The notes beneath the pieces are model-generated. The model was not told where the DNA came from. It did no database searches and saw only the letters and a program-made list of their open reading frames with translations. This document shows positions 1 to 12,053 of a stretch of 64,000 nucleotides of DNA, one piece after another. Origin of the DNA: Toxotes chatareus (Eukaryota; Chordata; Actinopteri; Toxotidae); contig CM028895.1 in the NCBI GenBank assembly GCA_016801885.1, positions 14,960,001-15,024,000 on the forward strand, given 5' to 3'. Position 1 is the stretch's first letter. The number at the start of each line of letters is the position of its first letter. Both the position numbers and the translations under genes were made by a program.

Positions 1-1466
1 CACCTTGTACCTAACTCCTCAATGTATTCTCTGAATCACAACACAGAACCAACCAGACATATGCCCTTGATGCTCACGCCCTTCACAGCTTAACTTCCCT
101 GCTGATATGAGAGCATATCTCACTGTTGTCATAGGCAACTGTCTGCAATGCCTGCAGAGGGGTTTGTCTGACTGGCTGGATGGATGCAGACAGACTAAAA
201 AAATGCAAGATGTACTAACAGGAAATGAAGGAACAGAGGTGGCCTGGCAGTTGCACCATGAAATCAGTCTTCATTTAGATCATTTTTGAAAAAATGTCCC
301 ACAACAATGATCAGCTTTATCAACAAGTTTTTGACAACAAGGTCTTCCCACAGCGAAATGGTTGAGAGCACAGCCTACAAAAACAATCTGAATTCTTGGA
401 CACAACTTGTTAAAGTGTATGTTTTATCACTCTAAACCCTTTTAATCATAGCTCCCATTTTCATGTGTCATCAGTTAGCCTGGCTTGCAATCCACAAGAC
501 TGGACATAAGCCAGGAATGACTCGATTTTCCTCAACCACAATTTAACAAAGTATAAACTCTCGCCAAATAGCCTATTAAAAAAAACAAGAATGTGCTAAT
601 GACTCAATAAATTATCAGAATGGTGAATTATGTTGTTCGTCCGTGCTAAGTGCTGTAATAATCGTAAATAATGCGGAAACACAGAGCCCATTGCCTTGCA
701 TAATCTCAGTGTTTACATTCTGAGACAAAGACTGTCAGGCAGCTTGTAGGTCAGGCGATCAGAGTACAAACTAATGCTTTTAATTGAGTGCACATTTGCA
801 GAAAGTAGTAAAATATCGGACGGTTTAACGTTATATCAGTGCTTTTAAAACATTTTGTGCAAAAACAGACTGTGGGGGTCTTTGGGGCATTTACAACACA
901 AAGTTCACCAAGTTCAGACTTGCTAAATACGGGACTTAAACCAGCCAACTGTTGTGAACCTGGGACTCCCTTCCCCCACTGTAAGCTAGCTGTCGGGCTA
1001 GCTACAATCTACAAACGCTAGCTCAACTATCGCTATATCTCTTCACATTTGCAAAAATATCCGCGCCGATGCTCCCAGGATGATGACATGCCATGCTGCT
1101 AATAGCCTCATGTCAAATTCCCAGTTGTCTTTATTTACAAGGCTAATTCGTGGAGACAATGGTGAAACAAGTCAGCCGGTTAAAATTGCCAAACACAAAG
1201 GGAACTCAACTTGGGGCTAGCCAGGAGTTAACATCGCTAGCTTGTAATTGGACAGCTGTACAATGCGTTCAGTGCGAGTGACACGCGTATGAATCGCGGC
1301 ACTCACTTATTTTATTGTGTATCTGCGTGACTGGACGAGTGTCAAGTTCAACACTACTCGTATTTGGCTGTGAATAATGCATTAAGTGGAGCACCTTGAG
1401 GCCACGGCTACAGCTACCTAGCCAACTAGCAGAGCCAGCTAGCTCGCCGGCAAAGAAAAGAAACCG
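1..1466 (-). other. atad2b: atad2b intron 1 (partial)
   Basis: Non-coding sequence downstream of the atad2b exon 1 donor on the minus strand. No open frame here resembles a known protein. The right half holds a cluster of GCTAGC palindromes (985, 997, 1017, 1216, 1236, with one more at 1438 inside the reading frame's intronic extension), reported separately as a finding. Confidence 0.6.
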
Positions 1467-1472
1467 GCTTAC

Positions 1473-1571
1473 ATGTTCCTCAGAGTTTCGCTCGTTTCTC
1501 GACGACGACCTAGTCCTCGAGGAGATGAAGGGGCCGCTCCCTGGCCGTGAGCTTTTCCTTGTGTTCACCAT
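1473..1571 (-). CDS. atad2b: atad2b first coding exon (N-terminal 33 residues, partial gene)
   Basis: This exon encodes the start of ATAD2B, a nuclear AAA+ ATPase with a bromodomain that binds acetylated histones. Reading the minus strand from the ATG at 1571, the product begins MVNTRKSSRPGSGPFISSRT and continues with an Arg/Ser-rich stretch to ...NSEEH. The MVNTRKSS start and FISSRTRSS motif match what I remember of vertebrate ATAD2B. The exon ends at 1473 after 33 whole codons, and a GTAAGC donor follows at 1472-1467. The reading frame runs on into the intron but loses similarity there. The AAA and bromodomain exons lie beyond the left edge. The gene is divergent from ubxn2a, as in human, which supports the call despite the short match. 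Confidence 0.8.
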
Positions 1572-1790
1572 GTTTTTTCCTTTTGTCTGCCCTTACTGAA
1601 TCTCCCTAACCGGCTCCAAACACTGCCTCAGTGAGCGCAGCATCGAGGCGCCATTTCTCTCTCTCTCTCCCTGACACACTCTCACTCTCTCTCTCTCTCT
1701 CTCTCTCTCATCATCATCATCTCTCTCTCTCTCTCTCAAGTGGATGTGGGTCTGTTTGGCAGGTGCATTAATTTTTGCTGACTGGACTAC
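1572..1790 (-). promoter_or_regulatory. atad2b: atad2b 5' UTR / promoter side with CT-GA tract
   Basis: This is the sequence immediately upstream of the atad2b ATG. On the transcribed (minus) strand it carries a long GA-repeat tract that would lie in the 5' UTR or core promoter. No TATA box is evident. The exact transcription start cannot be placed from sequence alone. Confidence 0.4.
1656..1738. repeat. (CT)n/(GA)n microsatellite with ATC interruption
   Basis: A CT dinucleotide tract broken by a short (ATC)4 run near 1709-1721. It lies just upstream of the atad2b start codon and probably within its 5' UTR or core promoter. Confidence 0.9.
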
Positions 1791-1799
1791 TACCACAAA

Positions 1800-3970
1800 G
1801 AACTACAAGCCCAGTAACCATATGGATACTATACAAATTTCACAAAGATCCTAATAGTCAATACAAATAATCATATATGTTATTATGGGTTTTAACTTGC
1901 ATTTTGCAGTTGGAATATTTACAGTGGACATGGGGACATAGAAGGGTACTACTGAAGCACATGTAAGTCTCAGTATCAAAAGAGAAAAAAATAAGAGAAA
2001 CTGCAGTTTTCATAAACTAGAGTACAAAGTGCACCTTTCAGAGGAATGCTGTGTTGTGTATGTCACTTTTAAGGTTTTATTTTGTTTAAAGAGTGGAGAG
2101 GAATAGAAAAGATAAGTGGGGTGGGACCTTGTTCTGAAGCTGGCAGAAACACATGGGAATGGACAGCCTTTAATTTATTGGAAAAAGTCCACTTCTTCAC
2201 AAAGTTTTCGAACTTTCCATTACATCTAGTTTAATTCATTCTCGTAAAGCAGACACAGATTGAATATTGATTACTATCAAACTTTGTAATTCTTTACTGT
2301 AACTTTAATGCATGTAGTCTAAGTTATTGAATAAAGATAATCAATTCAGTCTCCACCCATGCTGTTGTCAGTAACGCTCCTCACTCTGTACACTGTCCCA
2401 TTTGGTTCCCATATCTGAGATAATAAATGCATGAAATATCAGGCAGAATTCACAGTCATGTTAAACCTACAGAGGCCCAAAATGTTTTTGTTATTCTGTC
2501 CCTGTTGCAGGTTAGGCACTAACAGAGGAAAGTGTGAATCCTTTTTTATCATACAAAGTTTTCTATGAAGTAAAAGTTGCATTAAACAAACCATTTAATG
2601 CAACTGTCTTCTGCAGCTCATTTAGCTCTGTTTTATATTTTCAGTTTAAGTTACGGTTTGTTTGGAAGAAAAAAAAGTTAAAAACTATTTTTTTCTCAGA
2701 AAGCTTACAGCATTATGTTCACATACATGGAGGTGTTAAAGGCATAAACTGTGATCGAAGTGTAAGAAAAAATGGGCATTCACACAACAGAAAAGCTAAA
2801 CAGGTTTTATTCTATTACGCTGAAATGTAGTGGTTTAAAACAAGAACAAGCTAGATAACAACTAAATTTAATGTTCTTTGTTGCTGTTTATCAATTCTAA
2901 TCCACTCAGAAACACAAAATTATTATGTACAACTCAAATTTAACTATTATTAAATTCTGTCCACATGTATAGTACACTGACATGAGTGAATAAAGAATTA
3001 ATCCCTTGTGAGTAAAGAAGGTGTGTCTTTAACCTGGCTCTATTGGTTTGCAGTGCAACTTACAGGTCAGTCACACATTAATTTTTTGTGAACCGGACCG
3101 AGTTGAACCACCTGCAGCTCAGCACCAGCAGAACAGAGGAGAGGACTCATGCTACTCTTCTTTCCTTTGGGGGAGAGATGGTGGAGATTGGTCCTGTCAT
3201 ATTACATGATGAATATACGTGAATGCAGTGGTTGTGTCAATCACGACATCACAGATGATCTTAACCTACTTGATTCAGAAAGAATCAAATAGGATAAGAT
3301 CATTTTATGAAAGTTACACAGACAGACAGACAGGCAGGCAGACAGGCAGGCAGGCAGGCAGGCAGACAGACAGATACATTTCGTAGTATTTCCCCTGAGT
3401 GTATCAGGTGTGTTTCCCATGCCATTTAATACTGTATCATCAGTTTCAGCTGACACAAGATGTGCTGAGCTCAGCAGTGTAGTATTGTTACGACAAGAGG
3501 AGTCGACTTACGGCACTGTTGCGTCACATGTATTGCTCAGCAGAAGAGCCGCTACCAGAAACTTAGGGCTGCAGATGTGTAGCCCGGGATTAACCGACAA
3601 AACGCGGACTGGTAAATCAGTATTTGACCTTAACCTTAATACGCGCATGCTAATGAGCATCTACTGTGTGTCTATGTCTATATAATCCATGTTATATTAC
3701 ACCGATCCTGTGGCGTAGACTCTGTGCGCGGCCGTGGCTTTCTGACGCCCACTTACATAATTAACAATAACGCTACAGGCTGCTTGGTTTTGTTTATCGA
3801 TAGAGCTTTTACAAAAAAAAAAAAAACAACCCAATCCGTTTTAACACACTGACAATGTTACAAACTGCTGAGCTAATAAAGATTTCCTGAAAATACAGCG
3901 ACGCATTTAAAGCTCAAGCCCCATCATGTCATGTGTTTTGCCCACTGTACGTTTATGTGTTTTTATTTTC
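1800..3970. other. atad2b-ubxn2a intergenic region / ubxn2a 5' non-coding part
   Basis: No coding sequence is supported here. The first coding exon of ubxn2a begins at an acceptor (3975), so at least one non-coding exon must lie upstream. The best candidate area is the CpG-containing stretch around 3480-3740, which has a CRE-like GCGTCA near 3521 and a possible donor (GACTG then GTAAAT) near 3611. I cannot fix the exon limits. Stretches rich in AT and the tetranucleotide repeat at 3.3 kb are otherwise the only structure. Confidence 0.4.
3317..3376. repeat. (GACA/GGCA)n tetranucleotide repeat
   Basis: About 14 tandem units of ACAG or GCAG (equivalently GACA/GGCA), imperfect, between atad2b and ubxn2a. 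The Cys/Leu/Ser-rich open frame across it on the minus strand is a repeat artefact. Confidence 0.9.
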
Positions 3971-3994
3971 CCTAGATGGAAAACACGAGACATC

Positions 3995-6900
3995 ATGAAA
4001 GAGATTGACTCTGTGGGGGGTGAGAAAGATGAAAATTCGTAAGTCACAACAGCCCCCCCTTTATTTAGACGTTTAAAAAAACAGTTTAATTTAAAAGAAC
4101 CCATAACATATTAATCAACATTTCTTCTGACAAAATCAATAGCTCTGCAAATCAGACAGTAAACAAAATGAACGTTGTGTCTACTGGCTAAATTCAATGA
4201 CTTTATTACACACTATTTCTTAAAGGGTTGCAGGCGAGGAAAATGAAGAGGGGGCTCCAATGAGGCGTAGTTTCTCGGTAGAGGATCTCCTCGATGAGGT
4301 GGAGAAGATCTGTTACAATGCCTCAGGGACATCAAAGGTCAGACACAAATTCACCCCACTAAATCCTCAGGGCCATATGTGCATTATGCAGCTGTCAGAG
4401 GAAAACTTCATGTTGTCCACAGACTATATTTTGAAATTGTTGGCAGTTTGATGTGTTTTGTGTGATTAACTTTGCAGAAATACGATGATGACCTCACGGT
4501 CTAAGAATAAATAAATAATTAAGTAAAATATTCTGTAAATGTTGAATATGTAATACATGAAGCATACCGTATGCAAAAAAAAAAAAAGGATTGGAATGAG
4601 GTTTTCACATGGCAGCAGCAAAATACATGTAGGCTCACATGGGAGCCTTTAGCTGTCTTTGGAGCTGAGTACACAAAGCGGGCATTGTGTCTCAGGCTGA
4701 TCAGAGTTCATTTTTGTGGCCTTCATTCCAGGTGGAGATGGTGGTGAGGCTGTGGAAGGACGGCTTCACCGTGAACGATGAGGAGTTTCGCAGCTACTCC
4801 GTACCAGAGAATCAAGACTTCCTGGATGCAATCAAGAGGGGGTGAGTTAAATTTGTAGTATATTAAAAAGCACTTTAAGTAGAATTTTGCCACCGTAAGG
4901 CACAAACTGACAGTAATACCTTGAGGTCTGATGGAGTTGTTGGTTATTACCACTGACACAAAGATTACCTCACAAGTGCTGAGATTTTTGGCTTTTAATA
5001 ACTCATCTTCTGGTGTGAAATTGAACACAACATTGTACAACTAATTCCATATTACTTAATCATTAGATATTTATGTTGGCTTTGTGGTATTTCCTTGTTT
5101 GTGTTGAGAAAATGTGGTTTAATGAATGTGTGTTGAAAACTTGTGTGACTCATTCATATGAGACGGCTGTCACAGGTTAACAGAGACTGCATTTTAGTTC
5201 CTTGAATGTTACTGTAAAGCCACAGAATAACAGAGAAGTACATTGCAGAAATACCAAATGAATCTGAGTTTCAGTTCTTGCTGCTTGATCACTCCCTACT
5301 GAAGTGCCTTCTCTGTCTTTTTTTTCTCTTTTTCTATCTAGTCTTTGCTAGTTGCTTGAACATAGTAACGTAGGATTAAATCCCTGTTCACACCTGCCAA
5401 GAACAGCTTCAAACCTCTGTTCGTAAATATTGGTCACCGTGTTTGAAAATAGCATCTTTGATGAAATAAAGATTACTTTAGGTTAAGTTTTGCTGGTAGA
5501 TGACCAAGTTTTAGTTTTCACTCAAGCTAAAAATGGCAGTTCACGTTTTCTTTTCAGAAATACAAATGTAAACAAACTCCTGTGTTTATTCAGTGCATAG
5601 ATAGATAGTGGAACTGTATGTAACTCATATGTAGCATAACACCTGTCCTTGTTTTGATCAATTGGTTCGACCTTGCAGTCAAACTCCATCAGTCCCCGAA
5701 GGGAAATTAGCACCACAACCAGGCGACATAACATAGATAAAGCATAATGGTCATTAGAGCTCATTTGTCATATTGATTGATCTGACTAGACTCCAAGCCT
5801 GATCTTTAATCTATCCCAGGGAGCTTCCGGCAGAGTGGGAGAGCAGGGCAGAAGAGGAGGAGCTGGAGATCAGTGTGGAGGATCTGACGGAAGAAAATTA
5901 TGTTCCCAAGAAAAAGACCTTTCACCCTTTCAGCGGCAGAGGATACCGACTTGGCAGGTCAGAGATTGTTGTTGTGATAATATTAGAGATATTGATTAAG
6001 TTGATAAATACATGTATTTTTCAAAAATAATTATTTTGCATATAAACATGTGATTATTGTCTTACAAAACCATAAGTAACCAGTAACTTGCGATTATTAT
6101 TGTACTCCCTTGTACCACTAGGTGTCCCTCTAAATCCAGGTATCAAAAAGCATAAGCAAATCTGACCAAGCAGACAGTCACACTGATGAACTGAGAGCAT
6201 CAGCATTTTCAAAGCATCACTGTGTGAATACCAAATTGTGCAGGGAGTCCAAAAAATATTTTGTCTGAGTTTTCTCTGTCCACGCATTTGATTTACATAG
6301 CTGTAAATCAAAATGAGAAATATGCACAATGCACATGCTGTATGTGCTGCACGTCTGACTGGTTCTTAATCTGTTATTTATCCCTGTCCATTTCCAGTGT
6401 TGCACCCAGAGTAGTGGCCAGGTCACCATCTGTGCACGAGGATGGAGAATCTCCTCCTATTCCCATGGTAACACTAGACCACGCCCTTCCTGTTACCTCC
6501 CTGCAGATCTGGTTGGCCGATGGCAGGAGATTGGTACAGAGGTTTAACCTATCGCATCGGTGAGTATCATGGTGTCAAGGCCAAAACACATCTCTCTGCA
6601 TCTCAATCTGTCAGCATGACAGCATCAAATAATGTCTACATATTTAGGACACTTAAGATTCTGTGTAAAGAATATCTCAACACTCCGTACTCCTGCTGTG
6701 CTGCCTGCAAATCCCATAATCTCAAGCGTCACAGGATAGAAGTAGTTTTAAGGAATGACAAGAGATTTTTATTTGTTCGAGCTCAGGAGGTGGTGAGGGT
6801 GTTTGTTTGAGGATTACGTAATGCTTTGTTCTAGCCTGCTGGAGTTTGAAGACATGGTGCATGCTATATCCCCTGCCACAGTGCATGGGGCTGCAGAAAA

Positions 6901-7433
6901 CATAATCTGAGATGTAGAAACGAAGTGGATCTATAAAATCCCCAGAGAGAGATTGCGTAACTCTGATGCAGCATTTATATAACAGGGTTAGTAGCTAAAG
7001 GATAGAGAGGGCTGAACCCCTCCAACCTTCAACTAGCCTCAGTGTGTGTGAAGAGAAGGGCCGCCATAGGATCGCTTGGGTATGCAGGGGTGTGATTAAT
7101 AATAGATGATGATACTAGTTTAGTGCTTCAGAGAGATTAGAGTATTTGACCAGGAATGCTTTGCCACTGCAAAGGAACAGACATGTTCAGTAGGGAATAT
7201 TTCTGTATGTCTGTCTGTCTCTTTTTATATGATTCTCCTTCTTTTCTAGGATCGCGGATGTTCAAGATTTCGTGGCCCGCTGCCAGAGGAGCTGCCCACC
7301 CTTTGTCCTGACAACATCACTTCCTTTTCGAGAGCTCAGCAACAAAGAATTAAGTCTGGAAGAGGCGGACTTGGCCAATGCTGTCATTGTCCAGAGACCC
7401 CTGAACACACAGGCTCCGTTTGGACACTCCTGA
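3995..7433 (+). CDS. ubxn2a: UBX domain-containing protein 2A (p97/VCP adaptor)
   Basis: Coding exons: 3995-4038, 4226-4337, 4732-4841, 5820-5957, 6398-6559 and 7250-7433 (TGA at 7431). All junctions are GT-AG, the frames join, and the product is 249 aa, against about 259 in human. UBXN2A is a cofactor of the p97/VCP ATPase that links it to ubiquitinated or client proteins; mammalian work ties it to mortalin-2 and acetylcholine-receptor turnover. Visible domains are an acidic N-terminus with RSFSVEDLLDEVEKI (~residues 28-42), a SEP domain (~53-134, with RLWKDGFTVND, FRSYS and FHPFSGRGYRLG) and a UBX domain (~166-242, with LQIWLADGRRLVQRFN and LSLEEADLANAVIVQRP). The start MKEID resembles the human MKDVD. 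The ATG has A at -3. An out-of-frame upstream ATG opens the same exon. Confidence 0.93.
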
Positions 7434-8215
7434 CCAATAGGGCCCCGTAACTTACACAACACACCACTATTCCCCTCACTAATATATCATATCTATAACC
7501 CTGATAGCAATCTCAACTACCTTTATAACTTATAATCTTTATTTATTCAGCAGTTTGTGCTGCATTTGATGATTGTTATTTCCCTCTACAGTCTCTGTGT
7601 GGGATTATCTAATGGAGACATTGTCTGTTAGTTACAAAGGTGCTGCTGTCGTCAGTGCTTACTTTGTCTTCTTCCCCTGGAGGACAGTGTTTACCTGCCA
7701 GCAGATCTCCCCAAACCCCCGAACTGCAGCGAAACTGTCAAGGCAAAACCAGTTTTGTCGCCCGTGCAGATGGTCAACCATGTGTGTCCATCTGTTGGTC
7801 TCCCACATGTAAGCCTCCCTCCTTCCCTCACAATCGCACACGGTACCACCACCAGCACCACCAACCAACTCTCTAAAGTCTTCCCAAACTGTTATCACCG
7901 TTTTCTGCACTATTTACAGTAAAAACAACGAGCTGATAATTCAGTTTTTATCTCTTAAGTTTAAAATTATATTTATTGAACATATGATTTTTTTTGTTTG
8001 CATATTATTATGATAAAAAGAAAAAAAGGATGACAGCTTGTTATTTATGTTGGCCTGACTGTTTAGGGCATTCAGATGTCGTGTCATGTTTTTTGTGAAC
8101 ATTTGCCTTTTGTGGGGAGATTTATTTCAGAATGTACAATGTCTTGTTTCATTTGACTGCATCATGTAAAGAAACATCACATATCAAGGTAAAATAAAAC
8201 TCTTCCTCAAACGAA
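7434..8215 (+). other. ubxn2a: ubxn2a 3' UTR with poly(A) signal
   Basis: The untranslated tail runs from the stop at 7433 to an AATAAA hexamer at 8193-8198. Cleavage is expected within about 30 bases. A T-rich stretch from 8221 follows. Confidence 0.7.
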
Positions 8216-8838
8216 TGTGTATTTTTATGATTTCTTTTTTGATGTAAACCCATCACTTGTAGTGTTTTTTTTTTTTTTTTTTGAGCAAATCACTTTGAGA
8301 ATTTAAATCCATATTAATACTGCCCATGTGTTGTGTGAGGACTGCTGCTATAGTGATTGTGGCATTGCACCAAGCAGCACCTTATTTCATGTTGTAATGC
8401 AACATCTGTGCTGTCATAACAGATTTAATGGGGACTTAGATTAAGGAGGCAGGGGAGGGGCTGCTAATGTCAAAGAAGTCAGAATTGGAGGAACGATGTG
8501 TTCACAGTGGTGTTTCCTAACCCACTGAATATGAAAAGCATGGATGTGATGGTGTGAAGTGGAACCACGCTGGTCACTGTAATAGGGGCCAATTAGTTGT
8601 CAAAATCTGTGGCTTCACAACAAAACTATTCAGGAAGGTGAAAAAGGGGTAAAACCAGGGGTGAAATAAAGTTGAATGTGTTGTTTTTTTGTGTATGTGT
8701 GTTTAATGGAATGTGTAAGGACATGCATGTGCTTTTTCATGAGTGTGTGCTGGCTCTGTCTCCAAGCTTTCTGCCTGGTCTCAGGAAGAAGGCGAACACC
8801 ATTATCCATCTTCAATATTTAAAGCACTGGGAGGGAGG

Positions 8839-8840
<2 letters not shown>

Positions 8841-8893
<53 letters not shown>
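8841..8893. repeat. (GT)n microsatellite
   Basis: About 26 uninterrupted GT units between ubxn2a and mfsd2b. Confidence 0.95.
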
Positions 8894-8894
<1 letters not shown>

Positions 8895-10279
8895 AACTGG
8901 AGAGGGTATGTCTTTGAGATGGCAGCCTCAGGATGGTCAAGGTCAGGGAAAGCAGCAGAAATGTCTTGAATATCCTAATCCCCTCTGAAGAATTACCTTT
9001 CTATGAGGCCATGCTGCACATTTTAGGATTTTTACCTGAACGTGTAGGCTGTGGACGTCGCTTGGTTGACAGCCAGAGGGGCTAAAGAGTAAAAGAGAGC
9101 ACATTTCCTTTGTGCTACATATTTAATAAGGCTAAGCATGCAGGGAATTACTTTCCCTTTAACTCCCACATTTCCTTTCAGAATTACCCTTTTACTTGTG
9201 CAGCAGCCAACCTTTCATTTTGCACATTCCTCTTCACGCATTATCGGAAACATACCCATTCTAATGCAGGTCATATGCCTGACTTTTCTGCCATGGTGCC
9301 TTTTTCATTGTCAATAATGTGGTTTTGGTAGAGGGGTTTTCATGCTTGGAATTTATGGACAGGTCTGGGTTCAGCGGCCAAGGTCTACATGACATGTTTG
9401 TTGTCATGCTCCGAGGAGAGGCTTACTGTGGAGAGTAAGCATCATGCATTAAAAGAGCTGCTTATGAAAGTGCTTTGTGGGAAGAGGCACGCAATATATC
9501 CTAAGTCACAGACTCTAAAAAGGGTCCATACAAATGTCAGAACGAGCGTGTGTAGAACTGTATCATGGCCTGTATCATTCCCAAACCTGACAAAAATAGA
9601 CAGAAAAGGCATACTTCATTTTTTTCCTCCCTCAGAAAAATGTATTATAAAGAAAAATTTTTTGTTAAATCAGACTAACATCTTAATCTTACAAAACATC
9701 ATTAACATTTAGGAAACACAGTATAAACCTACAGTTGAAGGGGCGCTCCTCTGAGTTAATCATCATGAGGACTAACTTACAGCCTGGGAATCAGATGTGT
9801 AACGTTTATAAAGTTCTCTATTGCGCCTACTTTTTTTTTTAACTGAAAATTGTTTTAAACAGAAAGTCTGCATTACAAACTGGAGGTGTTATATTTTTAA
9901 AAAGTGGACTTTTCAAGGCAGGGGCCGTCTAAAGGCCTGTTCAGACGCGTGGCGAAATTAACCTGCACCTATTCGCAGAATATTTAGTTATACCGGTTTG
10001 GTTACAGTAGTTGGTGACCTACTGCAGCTGGCGAGGTAACCTCTGATATACTACATAGCTGGGACATGCTAATGATAAGCAGTCACAACAGCTCCCTGTA
10101 CTTCTTTCTCCTTCTCCTGTACTGTACTGTTTACTCCCCTGAGAATTTTACTCTCAGGATTTTACATAATTTCACCCAATATTTGTTTTACTGACAAGCT
10201 TGCAAACTGCCTGCTGGGTTTGCTAAAGGATGAATAAGTTCAAACAGGTTACTTGAAAGACATATTTTTACACCATATC

Positions 10280-10465
10280 AAATGTTGGTGTGACCAGAGT
10301 TGCATTATGGGAAATGCAGGATCCAGTGTGTTTCTGGGGACTTAAAGCCGGGATATCTCAGCCTCCGCTGCTTTGGCTTTGACCGTTCTGTTTTTAATCT
10401 GTCACCTGTGAGTCCCTCAGCATTATAACAGTAAGGCGCTGAATCACTGGAGTGACTCTTTAAGC
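10280..10465. repeat. Dispersed repeat, copy A (family also at 29.2 kb)
   Basis: Three blocks occur in the same order here and at 29190-29390: TTGCATTATGGGAAATGCA, then GACTTAAAGCCGGGATATCT, then CTGGAGTGACTCTTTA. The copies are diverged between blocks. I take this as an old interspersed teleost element of unknown class. Confidence 0.4.
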
Positions 10466-11142
10466 ACTGGCCCTACCACACTCTCACACACACACACACA
10501 CACATACACAGGCCATACCTTGTTAGTGGACTGTACCATTTTAAATGTCAGGCCATGAAGTGCACAGTAGTCTGTCACTACAAAACAATTACACTGTCTG
10601 ATGATGATGGTTATCGTGGGATCTAGGTGTACACCATAATTATAATGATGATTAAATGAAGAGGAGGATGATGATGATGATGCCCTGTGACAAATATGAC
10701 TGAAATATGTCACACACCCACACACCTTTCCGATTTCCCTGTTCCACAGAAACGCACAGGTATTTGAGATGAAACCAAACTGGATTTCAGACATTCCACT
10801 CCTGCCTCAGCGGTGCCATCGTGAGAACGGCATCCAGCGGAATGTTGACCGTGTGAGGATAACAAACTAATGACACATTCACAAGAGATTATAAACAAGT
10901 TTGTCGCAATGCCCTCAGCGCTTTCTTGCTTAATGTGATCAAAACAATGAGAATAAAATATCAATTTAAAACAAATCTTATCTTATGTAACAGGCAGAAT
11001 ATTACAAGATGATCACATAAGATTAAAAACAGCGCTGCTGTGTCACTGTCTCACTCAAACACTATGGAAGCCTCGGGGAAATATGTGATGGCACACAAAA
11101 CTGTGTTATTGTTGCATAGCCTCATTGCAGTGGGTTTCCATC

Positions 11143-11144
<2 letters not shown>

Positions 11145-11206
<62 letters not shown>
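11145..11206. repeat. (CA)n microsatellite
   Basis: About 30 uninterrupted CA units immediately upstream of the CpG-rich putative mfsd2b promoter. Confidence 0.95.
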
Positions 11207-11207
<1 letters not shown>

Positions 11208-11239
11208 CGGCTGGTGTCAAGCCATCGCCTGCCATAACC

Positions 11240-11492
11240 TCCTCAGAGACGCACGCGTTCACGCACGCATGCAATCCGCGCGTGTCGTATGCAGTCACGG
11301 CCGCTGCAGGGCGCAGCTCCGTCGCCGCAGACTGAAAACAACTCAGTGGAGTGGAGACCATCTCCATCGTCCGCAGTCTCCTTCTCATCCTGCCCGTCTG
11401 ACCGTGCTGCAGATCAGCCCGCTGGTCAAATTAACAAACTAACAAACTGACTGCGCCGCTGACAGCGCCGGCAGCTTTTCCACATCCACGGG
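11240..11492 (+). promoter_or_regulatory. mfsd2b: Putative mfsd2b promoter and non-coding first exon
   Basis: This is a local CpG- and GC-rich patch in an otherwise AT-rich area, ending in a good donor (CACGGG then GTAAGG, GT at 11493). The coding exon acceptor is at 12035-12036, so a spliced 5' UTR is likely. Just inside the putative intron, 11552-11560 reads CTGATAAGA on the minus strand, a strong GATA-factor site. That suits a gene expressed in red cells, but function is inferred only. Confidence 0.4.
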
Positions 11493-11936
11493 GTAAGGTG
11501 ATATTTGTGTTTTCTTCTAGTTCTTGCATTCTTTTATACGAGCTCCAGCTTTCTTATCAGGTGTGCAGAGTGGTTGTTGATGGATGCACTTACTGTAATA
11601 GTAAGATGAGGGGAGATAACACACTCCTGCGCGGGACAACGTCGCATTTGCCTCTTTCACAGTCATAACCAGCTGTGCAAGCATGAAAGACATTTACTAG
11701 GCTATAAATTTGAAAAGGTCGCTTAAGGTACAGTGTGTGCCTGTGTGTGTGTGTGTGTGATTGTGTGTGACAGACTTCTTGTTGCACTTTCCTGCATCTG
11801 TATTCATCTGTGCTCCTGTGCATTGTCCCATTTATGTGTGTTTTCCAAAGAGCAAGTCTTTGTCTGTGCTCATACGTGTGTGTTTGAGTGTGCCTGCATT
11901 CTTGTCCTTGTATGTTGGAGTACATGCTTGTTATTG

Positions 11937-11980
11937 AGTGCATGTGTGTGCAGCCTGTGTGTATGTGTGTGTGTGTGTGG
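11937..11980. repeat. Imperfect (GT)n tract upstream of mfsd2b coding exon 1
   Basis: TG-rich stretch just before the exon 2 acceptor region of mfsd2b, part of a broader GT/CA-rich zone from 11.7 to 12.3 kb. Confidence 0.7.
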
Positions 11981-12053
11981 TGGCGGATGGGGCACTGCCT
12001 GTCTGACTTTGCCCTTCCCTTCTGGACTCATTCCAGAGCATAACAGCATGTGA

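Larger units (their letters stand above)
8220..11240. other. ubxn2a-mfsd2b intergenic region
   Basis: No gene is supported in this ~3 kb. It contains a poly-T run near 8264, a long (GT)n tract at 8841, a short (CA)n near 10487, a (GAT)n run near 10660, and a probable dispersed-repeat copy at 10280-10465. Open frames across the GT tract (runs of Val-Cys) are artefacts. Confidence 0.6.

Noticed and set aside
3317..3376. GACA/GGCA repeat as a possible CRISPR-like array
   Set aside because: It is a simple tandem tetranucleotide repeat without spacers, in a vertebrate genome.
8672..8988. Cys/Val-repeat open frames on both sides of the (GT)n tract
   Set aside because: Products of the microsatellite in each frame; no gene context.
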